The notes beneath the pieces are model-generated. The model worked only from the letters and a program-made list of their open reading frames with translations, was not told the origin of the DNA and did no database searches. Below, one piece after another: positions 1 to 8,599 of a DNA stretch of 64,000 bases. The DNA is from Parasulfuritortus sp036391875 (GTDB taxonomy: Bacteria; Pseudomonadota; Gammaproteobacteria; Burkholderiales; Thiobacillaceae). A program made the translations under genes and the position numbers. The stretch lies in the NCBI GenBank assembly GCA_036391875.1, contig DASVZA010000039.1:62001-126000 (forward strand), given 5' to 3'. Numbering within the stretch: the first letter of the stretch is position 1; every line of letters starts with the position of its first letter.

Positions 1-568
1 GGATCGCGGCCGGGATCAGTTCGGCCGTCGCCGCGGTCATCCGGTCCCAGTCCCGCAGCAGGTAGAAGGTGACGACCGGGATCAGCAGCAGGTTGGCCAG
101 GATGCCCAACAAAGCCAGGCCGCGATTGCCGACTTCAGGCAGATAGGCGGTCAACTGGGTCAGTTCGCTGACATGGGCCTTGAGCCAGGTCAGCAGTTCG
201 GCCTGGCTACCCATCAGGTCCACGCCCAGATCGGATTGCAGCCGGGGCAACAGGGTATTCTGGCCCCAGTCCAGCAGATGGGGCAGCTGGGCGATCAGCA
301 TGCGGGTCTGGGCCTGGAACAGCGGGGTGAGGATCAGGGCCAGGACGACCATGAGCAGCAGCAGGCCGAGCAGCACCACGAGAGTGCCCAGGGTGCGGGA
401 CAGCTTGCGCCGCTCCAGCCGGTCGACCAGCGGGTCGCAAAGGTAGGCCAGGGCCGCCGCAGCGAGGAAAGGCGACAGGATCGGAGCGAGCCGATAAAGC
501 AGCCAGAGCCCGCCGGCGGCGAGCAAAAGGTACAAGAGCGATCGGTTGGAAGCAGGATTGAGGTCCAT
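1..568 (-). CDS. AI-2E family transporter / PerM-type permease (3' end cut by window)
   Basis: The gene runs off the left edge, so only about 189 N-terminal residues are visible. It starts at an ATG whose complement is at 566-568 (MDLNPASNRSLLYLLL). The protein has paired hydrophobic helices near residues 9-40 and 59-82, then an amphipathic stretch (LLDWGQNTLLPRLQSDLGV) and a further membrane segment near the edge ending in TFYLLRDWDRM. This layout is that of the AI-2E/PerM exporter-like inner-membrane family, whose substrates are mostly unknown. It is divergent from purM, with a gap of only 43 bases to the purM GTG, so the two promoters must overlap. The family call is by pattern recognition; substrate is not assigned. 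Confidence 0.8.
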   Translation of the reverse strand, partial: MDLNPASNRSLLYLLLAAGGLWLLYRLAPILSPFLAAAALAYLCDPLVDRLERRKLSRTLGTLVVLLGLLLLMVVLALILTPLFQAQTRMLIAQLPHLLDWGQNTLLPRLQSDLGVDLMGSQAELLTWLKAHVSELTQLTAYLPEVGNRGLALLGILANLLLIPVVTFYLLRDWDRMTAATAELIPAAI

Positions 569-611
569 TCGGCTAGAATATCACCCTTGCCCATTGACTA
601 CCCTCATCGCC

Positions 612-1648
<1,037 letters not shown>

Positions 1649-1649
<1 letters not shown>

Positions 1650-2290
1650 TGAAGGCAGTCGTTCTCATCTCCGGCCGCGGCTCCAACATGGAGGCGCTGC
1701 TGAAGGCGGACCTGCCGGTCGAATTCGCTGCGGTCATCAGCAACAAGCCCGATGCCGGAGGACTTGAGGTTGCCGCCCAGCTGGGCGTCAAGGCGGTAGC
1801 CATCGATCACCGGCGCTTCTCCGACCGGGTGTCGTTCGATGCTGCACTGGCGGAGGAAATCGATCGCTACGAGCCGGATCTGATCGTCCTGGCCGGCTTC
1901 ATGCGGGTGCTGACCGACGAATTCGTGCGCCGCTACCTGGGTCGAATGATCAATATCCATCCGGCCCTGTTGCCGGCCTTTCCGGGCTTGAACACCCATC
2001 GGCGGGCATTGGCGGCCGGAGTCAAGATACACGGCTGCACCGTGCATTTCGTGACGCCCGAGGTGGACGTGGGGCCTATCGTCATCCAGGCTGCGGTACC
2101 CGTGTTGCCCGGCGATACCGAAGACAGCCTGTCGGCCCGGGTGCTGGAGCAGGAGCATCGCATCTATGCCCAGGCGATTCGGTGGTGGGCTGAGGGCCGC
2201 CTGACCGTGCGGGGCGATGGCGGCGTCACCGTGGCCGACGTTGCCGATAGCGCCAGTGCCTTGATCTCGCCGCAGCCCGAAATCGGGTAG
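1649..2290 (+). CDS. purN: Phosphoribosylglycinamide formyltransferase
   Basis: PurN transfers a formyl group from 10-formyl-THF to GAR, the third step of purine synthesis. The sequence opens with the nucleotide-binding VVLISGRGSNMEALL. It carries the catalytic region INIHPALLPAFPGLNTHRRAL (Asn and His of the formyltransferase site) followed by GCTVHFVTPEVDVGPII with the conserved Asp. Length is 213 residues, normal for the family. It overlaps purM by one base and is followed four bases later by the DUF3108 gene, so all three probably share a transcript. Confidence 0.97.
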
Positions 2291-2294
2291 AGGC

Positions 2295-3335
2295 ATGGCC
2301 CGGCCGGCGAATCGGACGCTGCTTTGGGCCATTCTGGTTTCGCTGCTGCTGCACTTTCTCATGTTGGGCTCGGTCGGGCGATTCTGGTCGATGCCGGCGG
2401 CGGAACTGGATTTCCCGATCGAGGCGCGGCTGGTCTCGCCCGTGGTCAAGCCGCCACCGGCCAAGCCAAAGCCGCCCCCCGCTCCGCGCAAGGCCGTGTC
2501 GACGCCTAAGAGGTCCCTCCCGGAGCCGCTCCCGAAAGCGCCTGTGCAGCGCCCCGCGCCCGCCCGTCAGCCGGCGCCAACACCGTCGCCTAAGTCAACG
2601 GAGCCGGCTGCAGTTGAGGCATCCGCAAAGGCAGTGCCGAGCGCACCCGAGATTCCGGTCCGTCCTGCGGTGCGTGAACTGCCGACCGATCTGGTCATCA
2701 ACTATGCCGTGCAACTGGGCGACGGCGACAACGGTTTCGTTGCCGGCCGAGCAACCTACATCTGGCATAGCGGACAGGGCAAATACAGCATGGTCAGCAC
2801 GGTTGAGGCGACGGGCCTGGCCGCGTTCTTCATCCATGGCCGCATCGTCCAGGTCAGCCAGGGCAAGGTGGATGGCGGCGGTTTGCGGCCGGAGCAGTAC
2901 TGGCTGGAGCGGAGCGGGCGGAAAGAAGACAGCGCGCGATTCAACTGGGCGATGAACAGCCTGGCCTTGACGGGCGAGGAGGCCAGCCGGCCGCTTCACC
3001 CCCAGGCGCAGGATCTGCTTAGTTTCCCGTTCCAATTGGCGCTGACCGTGCGCCCCGATGAGCCCGACTTTGTCCTATGGGTGACCAATGGCCGCAAGTT
3101 TCGCGATTACACCTTTCATATGCTCGGCCAGGAGACGGTGAATCTGACCGCGGCCCAGACGACGGCATTGCATCTTCAGGGCACGCGGCCGGGTGAAGGT
3201 ACGCTGGATGTCTGGCTCGATCTTGCCAAGTCGGGCCTGCCGGTACGCATCCGGACCCGGGGCGAGGATGGCAAAACGATGGTGCTGCGGCTGGAGAGTA
3301 TGTCAGGGCTGACCGCCCAGGCGTCAGGCGACTAG
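2295..3335 (+). CDS. TonB-like N-terminus fused to DUF3108 envelope protein
   Basis: This 346-residue protein has one N-terminal membrane anchor (LLWAILVSLLLHFLMLG, about residues 9-25). A Pro/Lys/Ala-rich linker follows at about residues 50-115, with repeated PPPAKPKPPPAP-type runs. The globular C-terminal half (about 135-340) resembles DUF3108. The anchor plus proline-rich linker recalls TonB and predicts a periplasmic domain held at a distance from the inner membrane. The function of DUF3108 proteins is not settled. The gene starts four bases after purN, an arrangement seen in other betaproteobacteria as I remember it. Its last 12 bases overlap the end of the convergent gene at 3324-3734. 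Confidence 0.85.
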   Translation: MARPANRTLLWAILVSLLLHFLMLGSVGRFWSMPAAELDFPIEARLVSPVVKPPPAKPKPPPAPRKAVSTPKRSLPEPLPKAPVQRPAPARQPAPTPSPKSTEPAAVEASAKAVPSAPEIPVRPAVRELPTDLVINYAVQLGDGDNGFVAGRATYIWHSGQGKYSMVSTVEATGLAAFFIHGRIVQVSQGKVDGGGLRPEQYWLERSGRKEDSARFNWAMNSLALTGEEASRPLHPQAQDLLSFPFQLALTVRPDEPDFVLWVTNGRKFRDYTFHMLGQETVNLTAAQTTALHLQGTRPGEGTLDVWLDLAKSGLPVRIRTRGEDGKTMVLRLESMSGLTAQASGD

Positions 3336-3734
3336 CGCAATGCGTTTTTGCTCGTTTTCCTGTGCGGTGATCAGGGCAAGCTGTCCCTTCGAGGGAATCT
3401 GGTAAATCAGGACGCCATTGCCATCGCTGAGCTTCATGATCCTGTGATTTTGCTGGTCGACTTCAAACGTGAAGTTCGCCACGGAGGATGCCGCGCTGGC
3501 GGTATTCTGCGCACGCGTATTCTTGCTTTGTGTGCTGGCCGAAGATTGCAAATCCGTCGCATTCGACTGGGGTTGTGAGCCGGCCTGGCTGGCTGCCGGC
3601 AAGGTCGGCGTTTGCCGGCTGTTGGTCGTGCTTGCCGTCGGACTCGCCTGAGCAGCCGCTGCCACCATTCCCGGCTGGCCATATGCCTGCTGGGGAATGA
3701 ATGTGGTGGCCACTGCGCTTACGCCGATGTCCAT
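3324..3734 (-). CDS. Hypothetical protein with a FlaG-like C-terminus
   Basis: This is a 136-residue protein. Residues 1-85 are low-complexity, rich in Ala, Ser, Thr and Gln. The last 50 residues are ordered: NFTFEVDQQNHRIMKLSDG, then GVLIYQIPSKGQLALI. The pattern of a beta strand, Asp, then an IPSK/IPP-type turn and a short helix resembles the C-terminal module of FlaG/YvyC flagellar proteins. There is no signal peptide or membrane segment. It lies 27 bases downstream of the next minus-strand gene and shares its likely promoter. No flagellar genes are near, so the link to flagella is inference only. Base composition is visibly less GC-rich than in the flanking pur genes. Confidence 0.6.
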   Translation of the reverse strand: MDIGVSAVATTFIPQQAYGQPGMVAAAAQASPTASTTNSRQTPTLPAASQAGSQPQSNATDLQSSASTQSKNTRAQNTASAASSVANFTFEVDQQNHRIMKLSDGNGVLIYQIPSKGQLALITAQENEQKRIALVA

Positions 3735-3761
3735 GATCGAGCCTGCTGTCCGTTCCGCCTA

Positions 3762-4136
3762 TCAGATCTTGAAGGTGCTGTGATACGTGCTGATCGCCTG
3801 GGCGATGGATTGGGCGCCCGCGGTTTGATAGGCCTGCACCTGGCTGTTGCTTTGAGGCGGATATTGAGTGGTGTTCTGCGTCGAGTTGGCCTGGTTCACC
3901 GTATTGGTGGCGGTGCTGTTTTGATTGGCCTGGGCGCTCAGGCGCAAGGCCTCGCTCGTGAAGCTCACCTGATCGGCTTTTGCTTTCTGTGGGGTGTCGT
4001 TGTTGGTCTGGGTGCTGCTGGCCCCAACGCTGCTGGTAGTGTCCTGTTTGCGGGGGCTACCGACAGTTTGCTGCTGCTGCGTGGTATAGGCGGTAATGGC
4101 GGTGCTTTGGCTTCCAATTGTGCCGATGGCGTCCAT
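3762..4136 (-). CDS. Hypothetical Ser/Thr/Gln-rich small protein
   Basis: I do not recognise the family. The protein is 124 residues, dominated by Ser, Thr, Gln, Asn and Ala. One better-ordered motif, DQVSFTSEALRLSAQA near residues 55-70, is like the ISxEALxLS motif found in several flagellar or FlgM/FliK-type small proteins. The start is well supported, with AAGGAG seven bases before the ATG. It lacks a signal peptide and membrane segments. It is the first gene of a two-gene minus-strand unit with the FlaG-like protein and has a plausible promoter about 95 bases upstream. Its composition is more AT-rich than its neighbours. Confidence 0.6.
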   Translation of the reverse strand: MDAIGTIGSQSTAITAYTTQQQQTVGSPRKQDTTSSVGASSTQTNNDTPQKAKADQVSFTSEALRLSAQANQNSTATNTVNQANSTQNTTQYPPQSNSQVQAYQTAGAQSIAQAISTYHSTFKI

Positions 4137-4229
4137 GGCGTACTCCTTAGACTAACGCTTAGGGAAGATCGAGTCTTTCGTGCCTGATTTTGCCCGCTCT
4201 GCCCCTGTTTAAACGATCTCTAATTTCAT

Positions 4230-4257
4230 TTTATAGATCAACCGGTTGTGACGGCAA
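4230..4257 (-). promoter_or_regulatory. Sigma-70-like promoter for the two small-protein genes
   Basis: Reading the minus strand, TTGCCG (4252-4257) and TATAAA (4230-4235) are separated by 16 bases. They lie in the gap between the end of purK and the gene at 3762-4136, leaving a leader of roughly 90 bases. The match is by eye. Confidence 0.4.
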
Positions 4258-4265
4258 GCGGAATA

Positions 4266-5399
4266 TTAGTCGCCGGAAATGCCGAGCTCCCGCCGGGAGT
4301 CGAGTGCCAGGGTCAGAGCCGCCTCGGCCGTGGGCGCCAGGCAATTGTAATGACCCATCTTGCGGCCTGGCCGGGCTTCTGTCTTGCCATATAAATGCAG
4401 TTGCACGCCGGGGTGTGCCAATAGCTTGTCCCAAGCCGGCTCCGGTTGCCAGATGTCGCCCAGTATGTTGACCATGACGACCGGGCTAAGCAGACGCGGA
4501 TCGCCCAGGGGCAGGCCGGCCAGGGCGCGGACCTGCTGCTGGAACTGGTCCGTGGCGCAGGCGTCCAGGGTGTAATGGCCGCTGTTGTGCGGGCGGGGTG
4601 CCATTTCGTTGAATACCACGCGGCCGTCGGTGAGGATGAAGAATTCGACCGCGAGCACGCCGATGTAATCCAATCCGGCAGCGATATGGGCGGCCATGTC
4701 GCGTGCCTTGGCTGCGGTTGCCTCGGGCACCTGGGCCGGGACGATGCTGATGTCGAGTATGCCGTTGCGGTGGCGGTTTTCAGCGACTGGGAAAAAGGCG
4801 ATTTCGCCTTGGGCGTTGCGCGCCAGGACCACTGAAATTTCCTGGCTCAGGTCGAGGCGCCCTTCCAGCAGACAGGGCACGCGGCCGAGGTGGTCGTAGG
4901 CGGCGACCAGGTCGTCCAAGTTGTCGACCCGCATCTGGCCCTTGCCGTCATAGCCCAGGCGGCGGGTCTTCAACAGGGCGGGGCCGTCGATCTGGGTCCA
5001 GGCGTGAACCAGGAAGCCTTCGTCCTCGATGTTGGCGAACGGTGCGGTGTCGCAGCCGAACTCGCGGGCGCGGCTCTTTTCCAGCAGACGATCCTGGGCG
5101 ACGGCAACCGCGGCGGCCGATGGTGCCACGAAACAGTTCTTGGCCAGCATTTCCAGGCTTTGCGCCGGGACGTTCTCGAATTCGGTGGTGATGGCCTGGC
5201 AGAGGTTCGCCATGTGCAGCAGGGTGGCGGCATCCGTATAGGAGGCCTTGAGATGGATGTCGGCGACTTGGCCGGCCGGCGATTGCGGATCGGGATCGAG
5301 TACGACCACGCGATAGCCCATCACCCTCGCGGCAAGCGTGAACATGCGGCCGAGCTGGCCGCCGCCGAGTACGCCCAAAGTTGCGCCGGGCAGCAGCAT
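4266..5399 (-). CDS. purK: N5-carboxyaminoimidazole ribonucleotide synthetase (ATP-grasp)
   Basis: PurK uses ATP and bicarbonate to turn AIR into N5-CAIR. The 377-residue product begins MLLPGATLGVLGGGQLGRMF, the standard PurK nucleotide-binding N-terminus. It contains ATP-grasp elements LKTRRLGYDGKGQ and the metal-binding FFILTDGRVVFNEMAPRPHNSGH. The start at 5399 overlaps the purE stop (TGATG), giving purE-purK coupling; the open frame extends further upstream but through purE in another frame. Together with purM and purN at the start of the window, these supply four purine steps from two separate transcripts. Confidence 0.97.
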   Translation of the reverse strand: MLLPGATLGVLGGGQLGRMFTLAARVMGYRVVVLDPDPQSPAGQVADIHLKASYTDAATLLHMANLCQAITTEFENVPAQSLEMLAKNCFVAPSAAAVAVAQDRLLEKSRAREFGCDTAPFANIEDEGFLVHAWTQIDGPALLKTRRLGYDGKGQMRVDNLDDLVAAYDHLGRVPCLLEGRLDLSQEISVVLARNAQGEIAFFPVAENRHRNGILDISIVPAQVPEATAAKARDMAAHIAAGLDYIGVLAVEFFILTDGRVVFNEMAPRPHNSGHYTLDACATDQFQQQVRALAGLPLGDPRLLSPVVMVNILGDIWQPEPAWDKLLAHPGVQLHLYGKTEARPGRKMGHYNCLAPTAEAALTLALDSRRELGISGD

Positions 5400-5893
5400 C
5401 AGGCGTTCTCCTCGGGCAAGGCCATGTCCAGGACGCTGTCGGTCTGTTTCTGCCTGAATGCGGTCAGCCGGTCGCGGATGTCCGGGAATTCGTTGCCCAG
5501 CATGGCGGCGGCGAACAGTGCGGCATTGGCGGCGCCGGCTTCGCCGATGGCAAAGGTGGCGACCGGGATGCCCTTGGGCATCTGGACGATGGAGAGCAGC
5601 GAGTCGATGCCTTTCAGGGCGCGCGACTGGACCGGTACGCCGAGTACCGGCAGATGAGTCTTGGCGGCAACCATGCCGGGCAGGTGGGCGGCCCCGCCGG
5701 CCCCGGCGATGATGCATTTGAGCCCCCGTTCGGCGGCCGTCGAGGCATATTCGAACAACAGGTCCGGGGTGCGGTGGGCCGAGACTACCCGTTTCTCGAA
5801 CGGGATGCCGAGTTGTTCGAGCAGGGCGGCGGCCTGGCGCATGGTGTCCCAGTCGCTGACGCTGCCCATGATGAGACCGACGAGTGGGGTCAT
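5399..5893 (-). CDS. purE: N5-carboxyaminoimidazole ribonucleotide mutase
   Basis: PurE moves the carboxyl group of N5-CAIR to make CAIR, directly after PurK. The 164-residue product shows the family signatures GLIMGSVSDWDTM at the N-terminus, VVSAHRTPDLLFEYA with the catalytic His region, and IIAGAGGAAHLPGMVAA. Length matches class I PurE. It is the first gene of the purEK pair. Upstream lies a short gap of about 50 bases before the end of corA on the same strand. Confidence 0.97.
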   Translation of the reverse strand: MTPLVGLIMGSVSDWDTMRQAAALLEQLGIPFEKRVVSAHRTPDLLFEYASTAAERGLKCIIAGAGGAAHLPGMVAAKTHLPVLGVPVQSRALKGIDSLLSIVQMPKGIPVATFAIGEAGAANAALFAAAMLGNEFPDIRDRLTAFRQKQTDSVLDMALPEENA

Positions 5894-5945
5894 GACGTGT
5901 CCTGATTGGCAAAGTCGGAATGATAAGGCGTGCTGCCTGTCCGCC

Positions 5946-6899
5946 TCAAATCCAGCCCCGTTTCTTGAGGTGGCGGTAGAGGCCGTAACAGATGGCTGCG
6001 GTCAGGGCCAGGGCGGCGGGATAGCCCCATGGCCAGTCCAGTTCCGGCATGTTCCTGAAGTTCATGCCGTACAGGCTGAAAACCAGTGTGGGAACGGCCA
6101 GGATGGCGCCCCAGCCGGCCAGTTTCTGGACCGATTCGTTCTGTTTCAGGGAAAGCGAGGCTAGGCTGACGTGCATGGCGTCGCTCAGCATTTCCCTGAT
6201 TTGGTAAAGGTCGCGGTTGTGCCGGGCCAGGTGGTCCTGGACGTCCCGGTAATAGGCCTTGAGCCCTTTTTCCACGACTTCCGGGTGCATGCGTATGAGC
6301 TCCTGCACCATGTCGGCCATGGGCTCCAGGGTTTGCGCGAGCTGCAGGGTCTGCCGTTTGAGCGTGTACAGGCGGGACAGGTTCTGCTCGGCAATGTCGG
6401 TCTCCAGCAGCGCGGATTCGTAGCTGTCGTAGCGCTCTTCCAAATGCTCGGTGACCGGCCGGAAACCGTCGACGACATGATCCAGGACAACATAAAGCGC
6501 GGTACCGGGCGAGGGGGTGAAACGCCCGCTTTTGATCCGCTCCAGGGCATGGCCGTAACCCGGGCCGGGACCGTGTCTGATGATGATGATGTAGCGGCGG
6601 CCCAGGAAGACGTGCGTCTCGCCGTACTCGACGTTGTCGTTCCATTCCATGGCCGTGCGCATGACCAGGAACAGACCGCCGTTCGGGTATTCCTCGATCT
6701 TGGGCCGCTGGCGGGCGGCGATGGCATCTTCCAGGGCCAGTTCGTGCAGGTCCAGCAGGGTGCCGAGTTTCTTCAGGACGGCCTGGTCGATGCCGTTCAG
6801 TTCCAGCCAGACGAAGCAGTCCGGCAGGGCGATGGCCTCGGTCAGGTCGTCCGCACCGATTTCACGCCATTGCGTGTCGCTGTAGACCCAACTGATCAC
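5946..6899 (-). CDS. corA: CorA-family magnesium/divalent cation transporter
   Basis: This 317-residue protein has a long cytoplasmic, helix-rich N-terminal domain. It ends in two membrane helices, the first carrying the selectivity motif YGMNF (GMN signature). The C-terminus is basic (HLKKRGWI). CorA pentamers pass Mg2+ and sometimes Co2+ or Ni2+ through the inner membrane. I chose the GTG at 6899 (VISWVYSDTQWREIG), only two bases after the stop of the upstream phosphomannomutase gene. The open frame extends further upstream but lies over the mutase gene. Confidence 0.92.
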   Translation of the reverse strand: MISWVYSDTQWREIGADDLTEAIALPDCFVWLELNGIDQAVLKKLGTLLDLHELALEDAIAARQRPKIEEYPNGGLFLVMRTAMEWNDNVEYGETHVFLGRRYIIIIRHGPGPGYGHALERIKSGRFTPSPGTALYVVLDHVVDGFRPVTEHLEERYDSYESALLETDIAEQNLSRLYTLKRQTLQLAQTLEPMADMVQELIRMHPEVVEKGLKAYYRDVQDHLARHNRDLYQIREMLSDAMHVSLASLSLKQNESVQKLAGWGAILAVPTLVFSLYGMNFRNMPELDWPWGYPAALALTAAICYGLYRHLKKRGWI

Positions 6900-6901
6900 G
6901 T

Positions 6902-8278
6902 TCAGAACGGCAGCTTGGCGTTGGGAGCCGCGGCCAGCAGCACCCGGCGGAAAGCGTTCTGGATGCGGGCCAGGGCAGCGGCGTTGTCGGCTTCGAAGCG
7001 CAGCACGATCACCGGCGTGGTGTTGGACGGCCGCATCAGGCCGAAACCATCCGGATATTCGACCCGCAGGCCGTCCAGGGTAATGATTTCGTCGGCGCCT
7101 TCGAAGCGGGCGGTTTCCCGCAATTGAGCGATCAGCCGGTACGGTTCGCCCTCGTTCATCTTGATGTGCAGTTCCGGAGTGTTCACGCTGTCCGGCAGGC
7201 CATGCAGGGTGGCATCGATGTCGGTCTGCTTGGACAGGTATTCGAGCAGGCGGGCGCCGGCGTAGAGACCGTCGTCGAAGCCGTACCAGCGCTCCTTGAA
7301 GAAGACGTGGCCGCTCATCTCGCCGGCCAGCAGGGCGCCGGTTTCCTTCATCCTGGCCTTGACCAGCGAGTGGCCGGTCTTCCAGAGCATGGGCTCGCCG
7401 CCGTGGTCGCGTATCCACTTATACAGATTGCGGGTCGATTTGACGTCGAAGATGACGGTCGCGCCGGGATTGCGGCTCAGCATGTCGGCGGCGAACAGCA
7501 TCAGTTGGCGATCCGGGTAGATGATGCTGCCGTCCTTGGTGACCACGCCCAGCCGGTCGCCGTCGCCGTCGAAAGCCAGGCCGATCTCGGCGTCGCTGTC
7601 CTTGAGTCGGGCGATCAGGTCGGTCAGGTTCTCGGGTTCGGACGGGTCCGGGTGATGGTTCGGAAAATTGCCGTCCACTTCACAGAACATCTCCTCCACC
7701 TCGCAGCCCATGGCCCGATAGAGGGCAGGGGCGTAGCCGCCGGCCACGCCGTTGCCGGCATCGACGATGATCTTCATGGGCCGGGCGGGTTTCACGTCGC
7801 CGACGATGCGGGCGATGTAATCCGGAGCGATGTCGTATTGGCGATAGGTGCCGGCGCCGCTGGCCAGGTCGCCGGTCTCGATGCGCCGACGCAAGGCCTG
7901 GATGGTCTCGCCGGACAGTGTTTCGCCGGCCAATACCATTTTCAGGCCGTTGTAATCGGGGGGGTTGTGCGAGCCGGTGACCATGACGGCGCAATGGGTA
8001 CCCAACTGGTGGGCCGCGAAGTAAGTCATCGGGGTGGCGACCAGGCCGACATCGACCACGTCGATGCCGGCGTCCTGGATGCCGCGAGCCAGGGCGGCGG
8101 AAAGCGCAGGCCCAGACAGGCGGCCGTCGCGGCCGATGGCGATTTCCTTCTGGCCGAGGGCGCGCGCCTCGCTGCCGAGCGCTTGGCCGATCAGTTCGAC
8201 GATCTCGGGCGTCAGGCTGCGGCCGACGACGCCGCGGATGTCATAGGCCTTGAATATTTCAACGGGGATGGCGGGCAC
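6902..8278 (-). CDS. algC: Phosphomannomutase/phosphoglucomutase (AlgC type)
   Basis: The enzyme interconverts hexose 1- and 6-phosphates for polysaccharide and LPS precursors. The phosphoserine loop is TGSHNPPDYNG, the metal loop is DGDGDR, the sugar-binding loop is GEMSGH, and the phosphate-binding loop is RPSNTTPVIVLR. The start is best placed at the GTG at 8278 (VPAIPVEIFKAYDIRG), which has GGGAG seven bases upstream. An in-frame TTG at 8299 is less likely. The gene is followed two bases later by corA. Upstream sits a same-strand promoter with a terminator-like hairpin about 60-100 bases before the start, so the leader may be attenuated. Confidence 0.93.
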   Translation of the reverse strand: MPAIPVEIFKAYDIRGVVGRSLTPEIVELIGQALGSEARALGQKEIAIGRDGRLSGPALSAALARGIQDAGIDVVDVGLVATPMTYFAAHQLGTHCAVMVTGSHNPPDYNGLKMVLAGETLSGETIQALRRRIETGDLASGAGTYRQYDIAPDYIARIVGDVKPARPMKIIVDAGNGVAGGYAPALYRAMGCEVEEMFCEVDGNFPNHHPDPSEPENLTDLIARLKDSDAEIGLAFDGDGDRLGVVTKDGSIIYPDRQLMLFAADMLSRNPGATVIFDVKSTRNLYKWIRDHGGEPMLWKTGHSLVKARMKETGALLAGEMSGHVFFKERWYGFDDGLYAGARLLEYLSKQTDIDATLHGLPDSVNTPELHIKMNEGEPYRLIAQLRETARFEGADEIITLDGLRVEYPDGFGLMRPSNTTPVIVLRFEADNAAALARIQNAFRRVLLAAAPNAKLPF

Positions 8279-8350
8279 TGCAGGGCTCCCTGTAAGCAAC
8301 GAGGGGCATTATCCGGAGTTTGCTTGGCAAAGGCCACTCCGAACAGGGGC

Positions 8351-8415
8351 AAAAAAAACGGCACTGGTGAACCAGTGCCGTATCGAAAACCGCCGTTGCG
8401 GCGGTCAGGGAGGTA
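8351..8415 (-). ncRNA. Candidate small RNA or attenuated leader (two hairpins, intrinsic terminator)
   Basis: On the minus strand a transcript beginning near 8414 would be about 60-65 nt. Its 5' end is pyrimidine-rich (ACCTCCCTGACC). It then has a perfect 7-bp hairpin (8389-8395 with 8399-8405), a perfect 9-bp hairpin with a 4-base loop (8359-8367 with 8372-8380), and eight U residues (8351-8358). The last part is a textbook intrinsic terminator. The RNA lies between the divergent algC and hemN genes, on the algC strand. It could be a free small RNA or a terminated algC leader. The ACCUCC segment could pair with Shine-Dalgarno sequences. No expression evidence is available here. Confidence 0.6.
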
Positions 8416-8421
8416 GATTTC

Positions 8422-8449
8422 ATTATGCCATATTATTGGGATTTGTCTA
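8422..8449 (-). promoter_or_regulatory. Strong sigma-70-like promoter for the candidate small RNA
   Basis: On the minus strand TAGACA (8444-8449) and CATAAT (8422-8427) are spaced by 16 bases. A TG pair sits one base before the -10, giving an extended -10 element. Each hexamer matches the consensus at five of six positions. Confidence 0.6.
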
Positions 8450-8451
8450 GA

Positions 8452-8498
8452 GAAAGTAATAGTGGAAACTTACTTTCGATATAGATGGTCTAGATGGT
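8452..8498. promoter_or_regulatory. Operator-like inverted and direct repeats between algC and hemN
   Basis: GAAAGTAA (8452-8459) and TTACTTTC (8470-8477) form a perfect 8-bp inverted repeat with a 10-base spacer, ending three bases from the -35 of the minus-strand promoter. Next to it TAGATGGT occurs twice (8482-8489 and 8491-8498) with a 9-base period. The two repeats look like binding sites for one or two regulators shared by the divergent transcripts. I cannot name the regulator. Confidence 0.5.
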
Positions 8499-8542
8499 AG
8501 TGCTGAACTGCGTAGTCGGATGACTTATGACAAGTATTCACC

Positions 8543-8572
8543 TTGCCTTGGTCGGAGCCGCCTGCCTACAAT
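8543..8572 (+). promoter_or_regulatory. Likely hemN promoter
   Basis: TTGCCT (8543-8548) and TACAAT (8567-8572) are 18 bases apart. The predicted start of transcription near 8579 leaves a leader of about 20 bases before the hemN ATG at 8600. No clear FNR box was seen by eye, although hemN genes are often FNR-controlled. Confidence 0.45.
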
Positions 8573-8599
8573 CCCTGCAGTTATAGTTGGACAGCCGTC

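Noticed and set aside
4266..5912. A 548-codon frame considered as one long purK-containing protein
   Set aside because: The first 170 codons lie over purE in another frame and are Arg/Pro-rich; PurK begins normally at 5399.
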